From contig DS990598.1 in assembly GCA_000155715.1 (NCBI GenBank), positions 177,456-241,455 of the forward strand: DNA of 64,000 nt, written 5' to 3'. The notes under the pieces were generated by a model. The model had not been told where the DNA came from. It did no database searches and saw only the letters and a program-made list of their open reading frames with translations. Shown here piece after piece: positions 53,647-63,078 of the stretch. The position numbers and the translations under genes were made by a program. The DNA comes from a gamma proteobacterium HTCC5015 (GTDB lineage: Bacteria > Pseudomonadota > Gammaproteobacteria > HTCC5015). Positions within the stretch are counted from its first letter, which is position 1. Every line of letters begins with the position of its first letter.

Positions 53647-54652
53647 AAGCTACTGCATTGCACTGGTCGCGTTGGCTTTGTCAGCCTGTGCGGGTGGCCA
53701 GCAGCGCCCCGATTGGGTCGATCAACCCAGCCGCGTTTACGATACAGCGGATTACATGAGCGCCGTCGGTAGCGCCGACAATCGCGAGAGCGCTAATGCC
53801 GCGGCACTGGCCAATTTGGCGCGGCAGTTTGAAGTGGCGGTGAGTGACAGTGTTGAAGATACGGCGAAGGCCATTGTTAAACAGAACGGGCAGGGCAGAA
53901 CGGTGGAGAACGAACGCACCGCTGCGCGTTCGGTCACGGCGTTTGCCCAACAAGAGCTAGAGGGGGCAGAAATTAAACAACACTTTGACCAAACCACGCC
54001 AACGGGCACAGAGCACTTTAGTGTGGCGGTTATTGAGCGGGCGGTGATGGAGCGCAGGCTACGCCAGAAAATTCGCCAGCTCGACGAGACCATTGGTGCG
54101 CAGATGGCGTTTGCCCGCGCCAACAGCGATCATCCCGCGCGCGTGTTTAGCGCCTGGGAGAGTGCGCGCCAAACCGCGATGGAACGCGCGGCTTTGAATC
54201 GCAACTTGGCCACCGTATCAGGGCGAGGAGATCGCGCTAAACACGCCGAGTCAGACATTTTACAGGCCATCCGCCAAGGTTTAAGCCGTTTATCGGTTTC
54301 GGCGGAGGTCGAAGGGGTCGAGAGTGTCGACAGAGCCGATTGGCAATCCATGTACAGCGGCGCGCTACAGGCGCTGGGGATTGCACCCAACCAGCAGGGG
54401 CAATATCAGTTGATACTGACGGTGAACGAAGCGCCCATTGAGCGCCAGCAGCGTTGGTTTTGGTGGCGCGGCGGCGTTGATATCACGTTGCAGTCGGACG
54501 ATGCAGTGTTGGCGAAAAGCAGTCACAGCTTCAAGGCTTCGGCGACGGAGCGGCATGTGGTTGAGCAGCGCGCGCGGGAAAAACTGTTAGATCAGTTGCC
54601 TCAAGCGATTTATGCCACGTTGACTTCAGTACACAGTGAATCGGCCAATTAG
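53639..54652 (+). CDS. LPP20-type lipoprotein (second)
   Basis: The protein has 337 residues from the ATG at 53639, which overlaps the previous frame by 8 bp. The lipobox LALSAC has Cys17. The N-terminal GGQQRPDWVDQPSRVYDTADYMSAVGSADNRESANAAALANLAR is an LPP20-like domain. The C-terminal half carries a CsgG/FlgT-like stretch (SQDNRVTLQ-type beta strands). Last gene of the lpoB operon. Confidence 0.82.
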   Translation: MNKSYCIALVALALSACAGGQQRPDWVDQPSRVYDTADYMSAVGSADNRESANAAALANLARQFEVAVSDSVEDTAKAIVKQNGQGRTVENERTAARSVTAFAQQELEGAEIKQHFDQTTPTGTEHFSVAVIERAVMERRLRQKIRQLDETIGAQMAFARANSDHPARVFSAWESARQTAMERAALNRNLATVSGRGDRAKHAESDILQAIRQGLSRLSVSAEVEGVESVDRADWQSMYSGALQALGIAPNQQGQYQLILTVNEAPIERQQRWFWWRGGVDITLQSDDAVLAKSSHSFKASATERHVVEQRAREKLLDQLPQAIYATLTSVHSESAN

Positions 54653-54708
54653 CCCTTATAGTCCGCTAGACACTGGTAAAAGCGCGAGACTCGGCGTACT
54701 AATAGAGT

Positions 54709-56001
54709 ATGAATAAAAAAGAGCGTGATAGAACGTCTCGGGCTGATTTCGATATGGGATCAAATGCTTCGCAAGAGTACATTGGCGAGCACCAGCAAGA
54801 TACTCAGCTGATGGACGATGAAATTCGTCGCCTAGAGTCTGAGGCGGGCACGGGAGTGCGACGCCTGCGCTTCTCTAAGGGCTTGGAGAAGCAGTTCCGC
54901 GACTTTCACAACCAGCAATTTTTACTCTACCACCGCCTGTGTCTGATGGTTGGTGCGGCGGCGGTGGGTGCTATGGGCTTGCTGGATTTAGTTCTGATCA
55001 AAGACGGCTGGAACATCATTGCTCCCGTGCGCTATGGCGTGGGGTTTGCCGTGGTCAGTATTGCCGGGATCGCGGTGTTCAGCCCTTTCTTTGTACATCG
55101 TCAGCAGCAGGTGTTACTACAGGTCAATCTGTGCGTTGTGCATATGACGAGTCTGTTCTTACTGATCGCTCCCGATGAGTTGTATTTGCATTACATGCCG
55201 GCCTATATGTTGGTGATGATGTTTTCGGCAGTGATCTGTCATATGTTTTTTTGGCGCGCTGTGGCGGTGGGCGTCGTGACGGCCGTGAGCTACAACGCGC
55301 TATTTTTCTTGCGGCCCCAATCGTTTGAAGTGATTGCTACATTCAACGCCCACTTCTTGTGCACCATTTTGATTACATGGGCTGCGAGCTATTACTTAGA
55401 GTACTCGGCGCGGCGGGATTTCTTACAGCGCGGTATTTTGCGCCTTGAGCGCAACCAGCTCAGCAATGTTAACGATCAACTGCAGCACATGGCTACCACG
55501 GACCCGCTCACGGGGCTCTATAATCGCCGAGAGATGGAGCGACGATTACAGGAAGAGTGGCGGCGCGGTGCACGCAGCGATCACTTTATCAGCGTGATGC
55601 TGATTGATGTCGACGATTTTAAAGCCTACAACGACCACTACGGCCACCAAGCGGGCGATAGTTGCCTGACGCAACTGGGGACGTTGTTTGGTGGGGCCTT
55701 TCAGCGCGCCTCGGATTGTGTGGCGCGTTACGGGGGCGAGGAGTTTATCGTCCTGCTTCCCGAGACCGACGCCGAGGCCGCTCAAAAGCTGGCGGAAAAA
55801 CTGTGTCACAAAGTGTTCGATCAACGTATTCCCCACACTCACGCGCGAGCGGCTGATCGGATTACGGTGAGCATTGGCGCCGCTACGGCTCAGTCGCATC
55901 ACGAGGGGCACTACGAACATTTGATCAAGGCTGCGGACGAGGCGCTTTACCAAGCCAAAGAGCAGGGACGCAACCAAGTCGTTATGAGCACCGCTTTATA
56001 A
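54709..56001 (+). CDS. Membrane-bound diguanylate cyclase
   Basis: The protein has 430 residues. Five or six TM helices (about 78-250) form an N-terminal membrane sensor of unidentified type. The GGDEF domain follows (about 262-425) with ATTDPLTGLYNRREMER, the active-site motif RYGGEEF and DEALYQAKEQGRNQV. The catalytic motif is intact, so c-di-GMP synthesis is expected. No RxxD inhibitory site is visible just before GGEEF. Confidence 0.92.
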   Translation: MNKKERDRTSRADFDMGSNASQEYIGEHQQDTQLMDDEIRRLESEAGTGVRRLRFSKGLEKQFRDFHNQQFLLYHRLCLMVGAAAVGAMGLLDLVLIKDGWNIIAPVRYGVGFAVVSIAGIAVFSPFFVHRQQQVLLQVNLCVVHMTSLFLLIAPDELYLHYMPAYMLVMMFSAVICHMFFWRAVAVGVVTAVSYNALFFLRPQSFEVIATFNAHFLCTILITWAASYYLEYSARRDFLQRGILRLERNQLSNVNDQLQHMATTDPLTGLYNRREMERRLQEEWRRGARSDHFISVMLIDVDDFKAYNDHYGHQAGDSCLTQLGTLFGGAFQRASDCVARYGGEEFIVLLPETDAEAAQKLAEKLCHKVFDQRIPHTHARAADRITVSIGAATAQSHHEGHYEHLIKAADEALYQAKEQGRNQVVMSTAL

Positions 56002-56035
56002 AAGTACCACCGCTGTTGTGCTGCCCTTCATCACC

Positions 56036-56530
56036 GTCATCCTGACTTGATTTTCCGACAGGAAAGTCGATAAGGGGCGTGAGCCGGAGCGGAAGCTTGA
56101 CTCAGGGCGTCACTCTACCCACCACCACCGTCATCCTGAACTTGATTTGCCTACAGGGATGTAGGTAAGGAGCGCGAGCAGGAGCGGGAGCTTCAGGATC
56201 TCCCAACCGACACTTCGTTCTGGAGATTCCAAATCAAGTTTGGAATGACGGTGGTGGGAGTCTGAAATGACGGTAGGGACTTCGTTTCTGATTTTGGTGT
56301 CAAAAACACAGAGTTCTCAGTGTACACAGAGTGCACCGAGCTTTTTAAAAGGCTACTTGATTGGAACGCGTTGGATGTGTTCAACATCAAAGGCTTTGTG
56401 TTCTCTGTGGCCTCTGTGGCCTCTGTGGCCTCTGTGGCCTCTGTGTTTTTACACCGACCTCTCTCCAGAGATTCCAGATCCAGTCTGGAATGACGGCGGT
56501 GAGTAGATTGTTTCACTGCGTTCGCAGTGA
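56036..56530. repeat. Family C repeat block and other palindromes
   Basis: The 603-bp gap 56002-56604 has no gene. It holds family C long forms at about 56036-56110 and 56129-56203 (inner hairpin CCTACAGGGATGTAGG), short forms at 56222-56250 and 56467-56494, and a half-copy of the CGTCATTGCGAG family near 56506-56525. The 9-bp tandem array at 56403-56445 lies within it. Confidence 0.75.
56403..56445. repeat. 9-bp tandem repeat (CTCTGTGGC)
   Basis: Four perfect units CTCTGTGGC at 56403-56438 followed by a partial unit CTCTGTG. Related CACAGAG motifs occur upstream at about 56308-56330, in inverted orientation. Confidence 0.85.
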
Positions 56531-56604
56531 CGGCACATGCGTGGGCTGCCGCGTTGGCGGCACTCTCTCAGCGACGAGTGGTTTTCATCACCACGGATTT
56601 GTCG

Positions 56605-57831
56605 CTAGTTTGATTCGTGCAACAGCTTCCACGCAGTGGCCAGTGGCAGGTCTTGTTGCAGTTGCCGTTTAAAGGGCAGGGCTTGTAGCTCCTCAATTTT
56701 TCCTGCGCTGCTCTCGGCAAAGTAGTCGGGCAGCAGGCCTTTGGATTGCCAGCTTTGTCCGCGAGGACTGTACATGGCGGCGATAATAAATTTGATGTAG
56801 TAGCCGTTATCTAATTTATAAGTGCCCTCGACGGTGGCTTTGCCGTGACTTCGAGTGCCGACTAGGCGCGCCTTTTGATGATCGCGCAGTGCGGCGGCAA
56901 AGACCTCGGCGGCGGAGGCCGTATACTCGTTGATTAATAAAATAGGCTGTAGCTTAGAGGCTTCTGGGTTGCTCGAACGATAGTGCTCGACGGTCGCTTC
57001 ATTTTGCAGCGTGTAGAGCAGTGGCGTGCCGCGATCCAAGAACAGCTCGGCGAGTGCCAGCCCTTCGTAAAAGTCGCCACCGGCATTGTTGCGAAGATCG
57101 ATGATCACGTGGTCAATGCCCTCTTTCTCAAGCTTTTCCAGCGTCTTTTTTAGCGCGCTGGCAACACCGCGAGAGACACTTTTAATACCGATGTAGGCGC
57201 TGTCTTGAAAGCGCTTCAGGTGTAAATTTTGAACATCGTAAACCGCACTTTTCAGCGTGACGTCGAACACTTCAATATCTCGAACGACGGTGAAGGTCAC
57301 ACTGTCTTTCGCGGCTTGTGCCAGTGTTTGGCTGAGTTGTTGCGCGTTTATGCCTTTTAACGCCTGCCCGTTAATGCGCATGATGCGGTCGTGTGTCTTC
57401 AGGGATTTTGCGGCGGGCGAGCCGGGAGCGGTTTGTGTGACGGTGAGGCTGCCATCGGTGGCACTGTAGCGTACATCGAGTCCGAGAGCGTGTTGTATGC
57501 CGTCGAGCTCGCTGTTGAAACGCTCGAAATCTGTGGCGGGCCAGAGCTTCGCCAACTCGGGGCTCTGAGGCGGGGAGACGTGTCGCAGCATGCCTTGAAT
57601 GGCTGCGTGATAGAGCGCCTCATCATTGAGTTGGTCGCTGTAGTAATAGCGTTTCAGGTAGTCTTTGACCTCGAGAAAGGTCTCTTCGGGGGCGTTGAAC
57701 GGGTGCTCTAAGGCGATGGGGAACAGCGGGCGACTCTCATTTTCGCGCGGGCTGCTCTGCTGATCTACGGCACCGCTGGTGCTGGTGATGGCGAGAAAAA
57801 ATCCTAACAAAAAGAGCCGTGGGGTTCGCAT
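56605..57831 (-). CDS. S41 (tail-specific) peptidase
   Basis: The protein has 408 residues from the ATG at 57831, with AGAGAC upstream. A signal peptide ends near SGAVD. A PDZ domain follows (VTQTAPGSPAAKSLKTHDRIMRINGQ), then the catalytic core with nucleophile Ser in EYTASAAEVFAAAL and general-base Lys in GTRSHGKATV. It is a periplasmic carboxy-terminal processing protease of the CtpA type. Confidence 0.9.
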   Translation of the reverse strand: MRTPRLFLLGFFLAITSTSGAVDQQSSPRENESRPLFPIALEHPFNAPEETFLEVKDYLKRYYYSDQLNDEALYHAAIQGMLRHVSPPQSPELAKLWPATDFERFNSELDGIQHALGLDVRYSATDGSLTVTQTAPGSPAAKSLKTHDRIMRINGQALKGINAQQLSQTLAQAAKDSVTFTVVRDIEVFDVTLKSAVYDVQNLHLKRFQDSAYIGIKSVSRGVASALKKTLEKLEKEGIDHVIIDLRNNAGGDFYEGLALAELFLDRGTPLLYTLQNEATVEHYRSSNPEASKLQPILLINEYTASAAEVFAAALRDHQKARLVGTRSHGKATVEGTYKLDNGYYIKFIIAAMYSPRGQSWQSKGLLPDYFAESSAGKIEELQALPFKRQLQQDLPLATAWKLLHESN

Positions 57832-57845
57832 GGTGTCTCTGGTGG

Positions 57846-58421
57846 TTATAGGGTTTTGGCTAAAAGACGGCACTCGCTGTGGCGATCGCAGTCGGTAGTG
57901 TGGTCGTTGACCATACCCATGGCCTGCATATAGGCGTAGCAAATGGTGGGCCCCACAAATCGAAAGCCTCTGGCTTTCAGAGCCTTGCTCATGGCGATAG
58001 ATTCGACGGTTTGCGTGGGTATTTGTTCAAAATTTTCCCAGTTATTTTGGCGGGGTTGGCCGTCGACAAATTGCCACAGCCACTCACGGGGCTGGATGCC
58101 GTCTTCGAGTAGTTCGAGCCATGCTTTGGCATTGCCAATGGCGGCGTCAATTTTTAAACGATTGCGAACGATGCCGACATTGTCGAGCAGCGCGGTTCGC
58201 TCGCTCTCGTTAAAACGGGCGATTTTGTGGGGGTTGAATTGGGCGAAGGCGTGTCGATAGGCCTCGCGCTTCTTGAGTATGGTGATCCATGACAGTCCCG
58301 CTTGCGCGCCTTCGAGTAGCAAAAACTCAAATAGCTTTGACTCATCGAAGCAGGGCGTTCCCCACTCCTCATCGTGATAGGGAATATCGAGTGGGTGTTT
58401 AACCCAAGCACAACGCGGCAT
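57846..58421 (-). CDS. tag: DNA-3-methyladenine glycosylase I
   Basis: Tag, 191 residues from the ATG at 58421, removes 3-methyladenine from DNA. The N-terminal RCAWV with HDEEWG and the C-terminal DHTTDC form the zinc-snap (Cys, His, His, Cys). The catalytic-region glutamate lies in FEFLLLEGAQAGLSW. Confidence 0.96.
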   Translation of the reverse strand: MPRCAWVKHPLDIPYHDEEWGTPCFDESKLFEFLLLEGAQAGLSWITILKKREAYRHAFAQFNPHKIARFNESERTALLDNVGIVRNRLKIDAAIGNAKAWLELLEDGIQPREWLWQFVDGQPRQNNWENFEQIPTQTVESIAMSKALKARGFRFVGPTICYAYMQAMGMVNDHTTDCDRHSECRLLAKTL

Positions 58422-58570
58422 GGTGTGGATTCCAGTCAAAGCTCCACCATAATGCAAGCGAGGGCATTGGCCAATAGGGGCGGTGACTGCTAGAGCATTT
58501 ACTCGAGGAGCACTGTGTGCGCAGCGTGGCATTTGGTATAAAGAACGCTTACTACGAAAAAGCGATAGAG

Positions 58571-59044
58571 ATGAGATTAGCGGTAGAGAGAGTCATGGAA
58601 CACCCGATTGAAGCGGTTTTTTCCTGCGTGGGAGACATCACGCGGATGCCGCTTTGGGTGAATAATTTTTCCGAGCCGCGCTGGCTGCCCTGTGGAAGAG
58701 AAGATGCCACACCGACGTTTATGGGCAAATACACGCTGAATGGGCGCAGTTACGACATTTCCTTGGCCATTGAGTTGTTGAGGCCGCCAAGCCTGCTGAT
58801 TCTACGCTCCTCTACACCTCCGCTGGCGTTTAAGTCGACAATGTCGCTTACGCCACAGGGCGAGCGTACGCGAGTGCGTTACCAGCTCGAAGCGGGAGGC
58901 GACAATGCCGTGATCGGCGTATTTGTGAAACTGTTTGGCAGCCTGGCCAAGGGCAAGTTGCGCAGGCAGCTAGAGAACGAGCTGGCGAGCCTAGAAACTT
59001 TGGTGGAGGGCTTGGGAGACTTGCGGGAAGTGAGCCTGTCCTAG
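58571..59044 (+). CDS. SRPBCC-family protein
   Basis: The protein has 157 residues from the ATG at 58571. It starts with MRLAVERVMEHPIEAVFSCVGDITRMPLWV, the typical first strand and helix of the START/Bet v1 lipid-binding fold. A hydrophobic pocket strand follows (YQLEAGGDNAVIGVFVKLFG). It is probably a small lipophilic-ligand or toxin-like carrier; no ligand is predictable. It is divergent from tag and convergent with mgtE. Confidence 0.78.
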   Translation: MRLAVERVMEHPIEAVFSCVGDITRMPLWVNNFSEPRWLPCGREDATPTFMGKYTLNGRSYDISLAIELLRPPSLLILRSSTPPLAFKSTMSLTPQGERTRVRYQLEAGGDNAVIGVFVKLFGSLAKGKLRRQLENELASLETLVEGLGDLREVSLS

Positions 59045-60399
59045 AGCAAAATTAAGGTGGCGATGCCCAAGAAGGCCATAAAGCCGATGATGTCGGTAAA
59101 CGTCGTGAGTACAACGCCACCGGCCAGCGCGGCATCGATGTTCATTTTTTTCAGAACCACGGGGATCAATACGCCTGCCATGGCGGCGGCGACTAAGTTA
59201 ATCATGATAGCCGTGCCGATGATGCCGCCAATTTTTACATCTTGAAACCAAGCCGTGGCAACGGCGGCGATGATGGTCGCCCAGAGCAGCCCATTGAGCA
59301 GACCGATGCCCAGTTCTTTAATGAGCAAAGAGCGCGTGTTGCCCGCGCCGAGCTGTCCCAACGCTTGAGCGCGGATCACGAGTGTAAGCGTTTGGCTGCC
59401 CGCAATCCCGCCCATGGAAGCGACGATGGGCATGAGCACCGCAAGAGCCACTACTTGTTGGATGGTGCCTTCAAATAGACCGATAACCCAAGAGGCGAGG
59501 AAAGCGGTGAGCAGGTTGATGCCCAGCCAGATGCCGCGCCGCCGAGTCGAGCGCACCACGGGCGCAAAGATGTCCTCTTCCTCGCTCAAACCCGCACGGT
59601 TCATCAAGGATTTATCCGCCTCTTCGCGGATGACGTCGACGATATCGTCGATGGTAATGCGGCCGAGTAGCTTCTGTTGATCGTCGGTGACGGGAATCGA
59701 CAGTAAGTCGCGGTCTTCAAACAAGCGGGTAAGCTCGTGCTCGTCCATATCGGCGGAGACGGGCGTGATCTCTCGATCCATGATCTCGGCGACGGTGGAG
59801 TTGGGGTCTGCGGTTACGAGAGAGCGCAGATAGAGTACCCCGAGTAACTTGTTGAAGTAGTCCACCACGTACAGGCGGTCGGTACCTCTAGGCAGTTCGC
59901 CCAGTTTGCGCAGATAGCGATTGACGACCTCCAGCGTGACGTTGGGGCGAATCGCGGTGGTGTCGGTGTTCATGAGCGCGCCCGCCGTGCCCTCCTCGTA
60001 GGAGAGAACCGCTTCGACGCGGTCGCGATCGAGCTTTTTCATGCTCGACAATGTTTCTTGGATCACTGCCTCGGGCAGCGATTGCAGCAAGTCGGCCATG
60101 TCGTCCGTATCGAGACCTTCGAGCGCTTCGACCAGCTCTTCGGTTTCCATCTCGCGGACTAGGGTGTGGCGCACTTCCTCGCCCACTTCGATGAGGACTT
60201 CACCGTCCACATCGTGATCGACCATGCCCCAAACGATGAGGCGCTGGGAGCGGGGCAGAGATTCGAGTAGGTCGGCGATTTCAGCGGGGTGCAGGCCGTT
60301 TAAAATGCGCTTGGCCTGAAGCATGGTGCCGCTTTGCATGGCATTGCGCAGTAAATCGAGACGATCTGAAGTCGGATCTGTGTGCGCCAGCTCTGCCAT
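59041..60399 (-). CDS. mgtE: Magnesium transporter MgtE
   Basis: MgtE, 452 residues. An N-terminal superhelical domain (LLRNAMQSG...LHPAEIADLLESLP) is followed by two CBS domains (about 140-260) and five TM helices (about 290-452). These include the pore segment of MgtE channels (ASMGGIAGSQTLTLVIRA). The channel is gated by cytosolic Mg. The 3' end meets the SRPBCC gene. Confidence 0.95.
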   Translation of the reverse strand: MAELAHTDPTSDRLDLLRNAMQSGTMLQAKRILNGLHPAEIADLLESLPRSQRLIVWGMVDHDVDGEVLIEVGEEVRHTLVREMETEELVEALEGLDTDDMADLLQSLPEAVIQETLSSMKKLDRDRVEAVLSYEEGTAGALMNTDTTAIRPNVTLEVVNRYLRKLGELPRGTDRLYVVDYFNKLLGVLYLRSLVTADPNSTVAEIMDREITPVSADMDEHELTRLFEDRDLLSIPVTDDQQKLLGRITIDDIVDVIREEADKSLMNRAGLSEEEDIFAPVVRSTRRRGIWLGINLLTAFLASWVIGLFEGTIQQVVALAVLMPIVASMGGIAGSQTLTLVIRAQALGQLGAGNTRSLLIKELGIGLLNGLLWATIIAAVATAWFQDVKIGGIIGTAIMINLVAAAMAGVLIPVVLKKMNIDAALAGGVVLTTFTDIIGFMAFLGIATLILL

Positions 60400-60505
60400 G
60401 GGGAAAACCCTTTAGGGAGGGGTTAAAGTAGAATCTGGTTATCTTATCAGCTTTTAAATCATAGCGTTAGCGCTGCTTTGTTAAGATCGAGTGAAGAGCG
60501 CTTGT

Positions 60506-60775
60506 TTACTCACCTTCCCCAAAATAGTCTTGGAATAGGGCCTCGATCTCGCGCTCGGCTTCGACCTCATCATCGCCTTCAATAAACAGCTTCAACGTAG
60601 TGCCTTGGCTGGCGGCGAGCATCATCACGCCCATAATACTTTTGGCGTTGATGCGGCGATGCTCTTTGGCAAGTTCAATTTTGGCGTTGAATCGCGAGGC
60701 GGTGGAAACGAGTTTGGCGGCGGCGCGGGCGTGAAGACCGAGCTTGTTAATAACGTCGATGTCTCGTTCAATCAC
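60506..60775 (-). CDS. HPr-family phosphocarrier (PTS-Ntr)
   Basis: The protein has 89 residues from the GTG at 60775, which overlaps the EIIA-Man stop. The phosphorylation site H15 is in NKLGLHARAAAK. Serine 46 is in INAKSIMGVMML, the site used by HPr kinase when present. With hprK in the same cluster, Ser46 phosphorylation is plausible. Confidence 0.93.
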   Translation of the reverse strand: MIERDIDVINKLGLHARAAAKLVSTASRFNAKIELAKEHRRINAKSIMGVMMLAASQGTTLKLFIEGDDEVEAEREIEALFQDYFGEGE

Positions 60776-61175
60776 GGGGTTTCCCCTCTGGCTGCTCTGC
60801 AAAGCACAGGCCTTTTTGGCCACCCTCTCGGGCAATGTTGGCGAGTTCGTCGAGAGCGTGTTGTTGATAGTTTATAGCGCGCAGTAGCATGCATAGATTG
60901 AGGCCCGTTAATACATGCTGGGGCTCTTCGATGGCACGGGCCACATTAAAGGGGGTGGCGCCGTAGAGGTCGTTGAGTAAAAGCACGCCTTGACCATGGT
61001 CGAGTTTTTTTCGCAGAGCTTTGGCGGCGGTTATGCGCTCTTCGGGATCGCTTTCCAAAGGCACTTCAAAGCATTCAATATCATCGACAGTGCGTTTGAG
61101 AATTGACTCGGCGGTTTCTAATAACATGCGCCCCACGCCGGGGTGGGTCACTAACATTAAGCTTGTATTCATCAC
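60768..61175 (-). CDS. PTS system mannose-type EIIA protein
   Basis: EIIA-Man-fold protein, 135 residues. The active-site histidine is H11 in LVTHPGVGRM. No EIIB or EIIC is nearby. Such free-standing EIIA-Man genes next to HPr and HprK are regulatory in beta- and gammaproteobacteria. Confidence 0.9.
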   Translation of the reverse strand: MMNTSLMLVTHPGVGRMLLETAESILKRTVDDIECFEVPLESDPEERITAAKALRKKLDHGQGVLLLNDLYGATPFNVARAIEEPQHVLTGLNLCMLLRAINYQQHALDELANIAREGGQKGLCFAEQPEGKPRD

Positions 61176-62035
61176 AGTTCGCGGTGGCGTAAGGCCACAT
61201 TGTTTCTCTGTTTTTTAAAATATTTGGTCAAGCGCTCGACCAAGTAGACCGAGCGGTGCTTGCCACCTGTGCAGCCAATAGAGACGGTCAGGTAGCGGCG
61301 GTTTTCATTTTCGTAGTCGGGTATCCAGCGCTCGAGAAAGTCGATAATGGACTGCTCCATGTCACACACACTGTCTTGCTGTTCTAAAAACGCTTGCACG
61401 GCCTGGTCGCGGCCTGTGAGAGGTCTAAGCGATGGCTCCCAGTGAGGGTTGGGCAGGCAGCGAACGTCGTAGACAAAGCTCGTGTCGCTGGGTAAGCCGT
61501 GTTTAAAGCCAAAGGACTGAAACAGCAGAGCGAGTTTGTGCTGAGAGTTGCCCGAGGTGTCGCTGTAGTGCTCTAAAAACAGCTGCTTGAGTTCACTGGC
61601 AGTTTTGTCGCTGGTGTCGACGGACATCGCCGCCACCGTTTCCACTGTGGAGAGAACGTCGCTCTCGTACTGTATGGCTTCAACGAGCGGGTGATTAAAG
61701 CGAGTGAGCGGGTGTTTGCGGCGCGTTTCACTAAATCGCTTGAGCAGCTCGGCTTGGCTGGCGTAGAGAAAGACGACTTCAATATCGATACTGCGGCTGC
61801 GCAGGCTGTTGATCAGCTCTGGAAAATATTGAATCTCTTCAAGATTGGCTCGGGCATCAATGCCGACAGCGGCCCGATCAAAAAAGTTTTGCGTATTGAG
61901 TTGTAACTCTCGAATAAATTGTTCGAGAAGGCTTAAAGGTAGGTTGTCGACGCAGTAGTAGCCCTCGTCCTCGAGGGTTTTTAAGGCGACGGATTTACCG
62001 CTGCCCGAGAGTCCGCTGATGATAACGAGCTTCAT
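61172..62035 (-). CDS. rapZ: RNase adapter RapZ
   Basis: RapZ, 287 residues. Walker A is GLSGSGKSVALK (about 8-16), and the GD-like motif VGIDARA lies near residue 57. The C-terminal domain carries GCTGGKHRSVYL. In E. coli RapZ guides RNase E to the sRNA GlmZ and so controls GlmS, cell-wall amino-sugar synthesis. It overlaps the neighbouring genes on both sides by 4 bp. Confidence 0.95.
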   Translation of the reverse strand: MKLVIISGLSGSGKSVALKTLEDEGYYCVDNLPLSLLEQFIRELQLNTQNFFDRAAVGIDARANLEEIQYFPELINSLRSRSIDIEVVFLYASQAELLKRFSETRRKHPLTRFNHPLVEAIQYESDVLSTVETVAAMSVDTSDKTASELKQLFLEHYSDTSGNSQHKLALLFQSFGFKHGLPSDTSFVYDVRCLPNPHWEPSLRPLTGRDQAVQAFLEQQDSVCDMEQSIIDFLERWIPDYENENRRYLTVSIGCTGGKHRSVYLVERLTKYFKKQRNNVALRHREL

Positions 62036-62994
62036 GAGTTTGGTGTTGTCTCTGCGCTGTCGTCTTTCATTTGCTTGCGTTGCCTAGCGATGAGATCTTC
62101 ATTGGCATCGTAACCGCGGGCCAATACTTTGTGGTTGCGCACTGCGGCCTCTACCATCACGGCTAAGTTACGGCCTGGTGCCATTTGCAGTGTAATGACG
62201 GGGATGTCGACACCGAGCACATTGCGCACGCTGTTCGTGTAACCGAGACGCTCTAGATCGGGATCGATGCTGTCTTGGCGGGTCAGGTTGATGATCAAGC
62301 GCAGGTATTTGCTGCCTTTGAGAGCGCCATCGCCGTACATCTCGCGAATATTGAGAATGCCTAGGCCGCGTACTTCGAGAAAATCTCGTAGCATCGGCGG
62401 GCAGTGGCCCGAGACGATATCCGGCGTAATGCGAGCAAACTCGGCGGCGTCGTCGGCAATCAAGCGGTGTCCGCGAGTAATGAGCTCGAGTGCCAGTTCG
62501 CTTTTACCCACAGCGCTTTCCCCGGTGAGCAGTACGCCGACGGAAATGACTTCCATAAACACGCCGTGAAGGGTGACTTTGTCGGCAAACAAATTGGCCA
62601 GTTGATAGCGCAGTGTGCTCACCAGCTGGTGGCTGTGCAGCGAGCTAATCCATAGCGGTACGCGATTGGCGGTCGCAATATTGAGAAAATCTTCGGGTAC
62701 TTGGTGGTCGCTGGCCACGACGACGGCCGTTGTCTGACTGGCGAAGAGGGTGTCGAGGGCGCTGTGGCGCTCGTGTGGTTCTAGGCCCGCTAAATAGCCG
62801 AGCTCAATCTCGCCCAACACCTGTACACGGTTGGGGTGAACCAAATTCATATGGCCCACTACTTTGGGGTGGTTGCCCCAGGCAATATTGGTGTTGATAG
62901 CTTGTTCGGCGGAGTTTTCTCCAGCGAGCCAACGAAGTTCTAGCTTTTCGTTGAGATAGCGGAAAAGGTCGGCGACCAAGGTGGTCTCACTCAT
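62032..62994 (-). CDS. hprK: HPr kinase/phosphorylase
   Basis: HprK, 320 residues. The P-loop is GESAVGKSELALELI, DDAAEF lies in the serine-kinase domain, and the signature LEVRGLGILNIREMYG follows. It phosphorylates HPr on Ser46 (ATP) and reverses it. It occurs mainly in Firmicutes and in some proteobacteria. Here it lies between ptsN and rapZ in an unbroken cluster. Confidence 0.95.
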   Translation of the reverse strand: MSETTLVADLFRYLNEKLELRWLAGENSAEQAINTNIAWGNHPKVVGHMNLVHPNRVQVLGEIELGYLAGLEPHERHSALDTLFASQTTAVVVASDHQVPEDFLNIATANRVPLWISSLHSHQLVSTLRYQLANLFADKVTLHGVFMEVISVGVLLTGESAVGKSELALELITRGHRLIADDAAEFARITPDIVSGHCPPMLRDFLEVRGLGILNIREMYGDGALKGSKYLRLIINLTRQDSIDPDLERLGYTNSVRNVLGVDIPVITLQMAPGRNLAVMVEAAVRNHKVLARGYDANEDLIARQRKQMKDDSAETTPNS

Positions 62995-63078
62995 GGCGTT
63001 TTTGCGTCCGTTAAACTGCTGCCAGAAAGTCGAGTGTGACCGATTGGACGGGGTGTGTAAAGCAATGTTGCGAGCGCT

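Noticed and set aside
56403-56445. CRISPR array
   Set aside because: The units are 9 bp with no spacers, and no cas genes are present. No CRISPR-like spacing occurs anywhere in the window.
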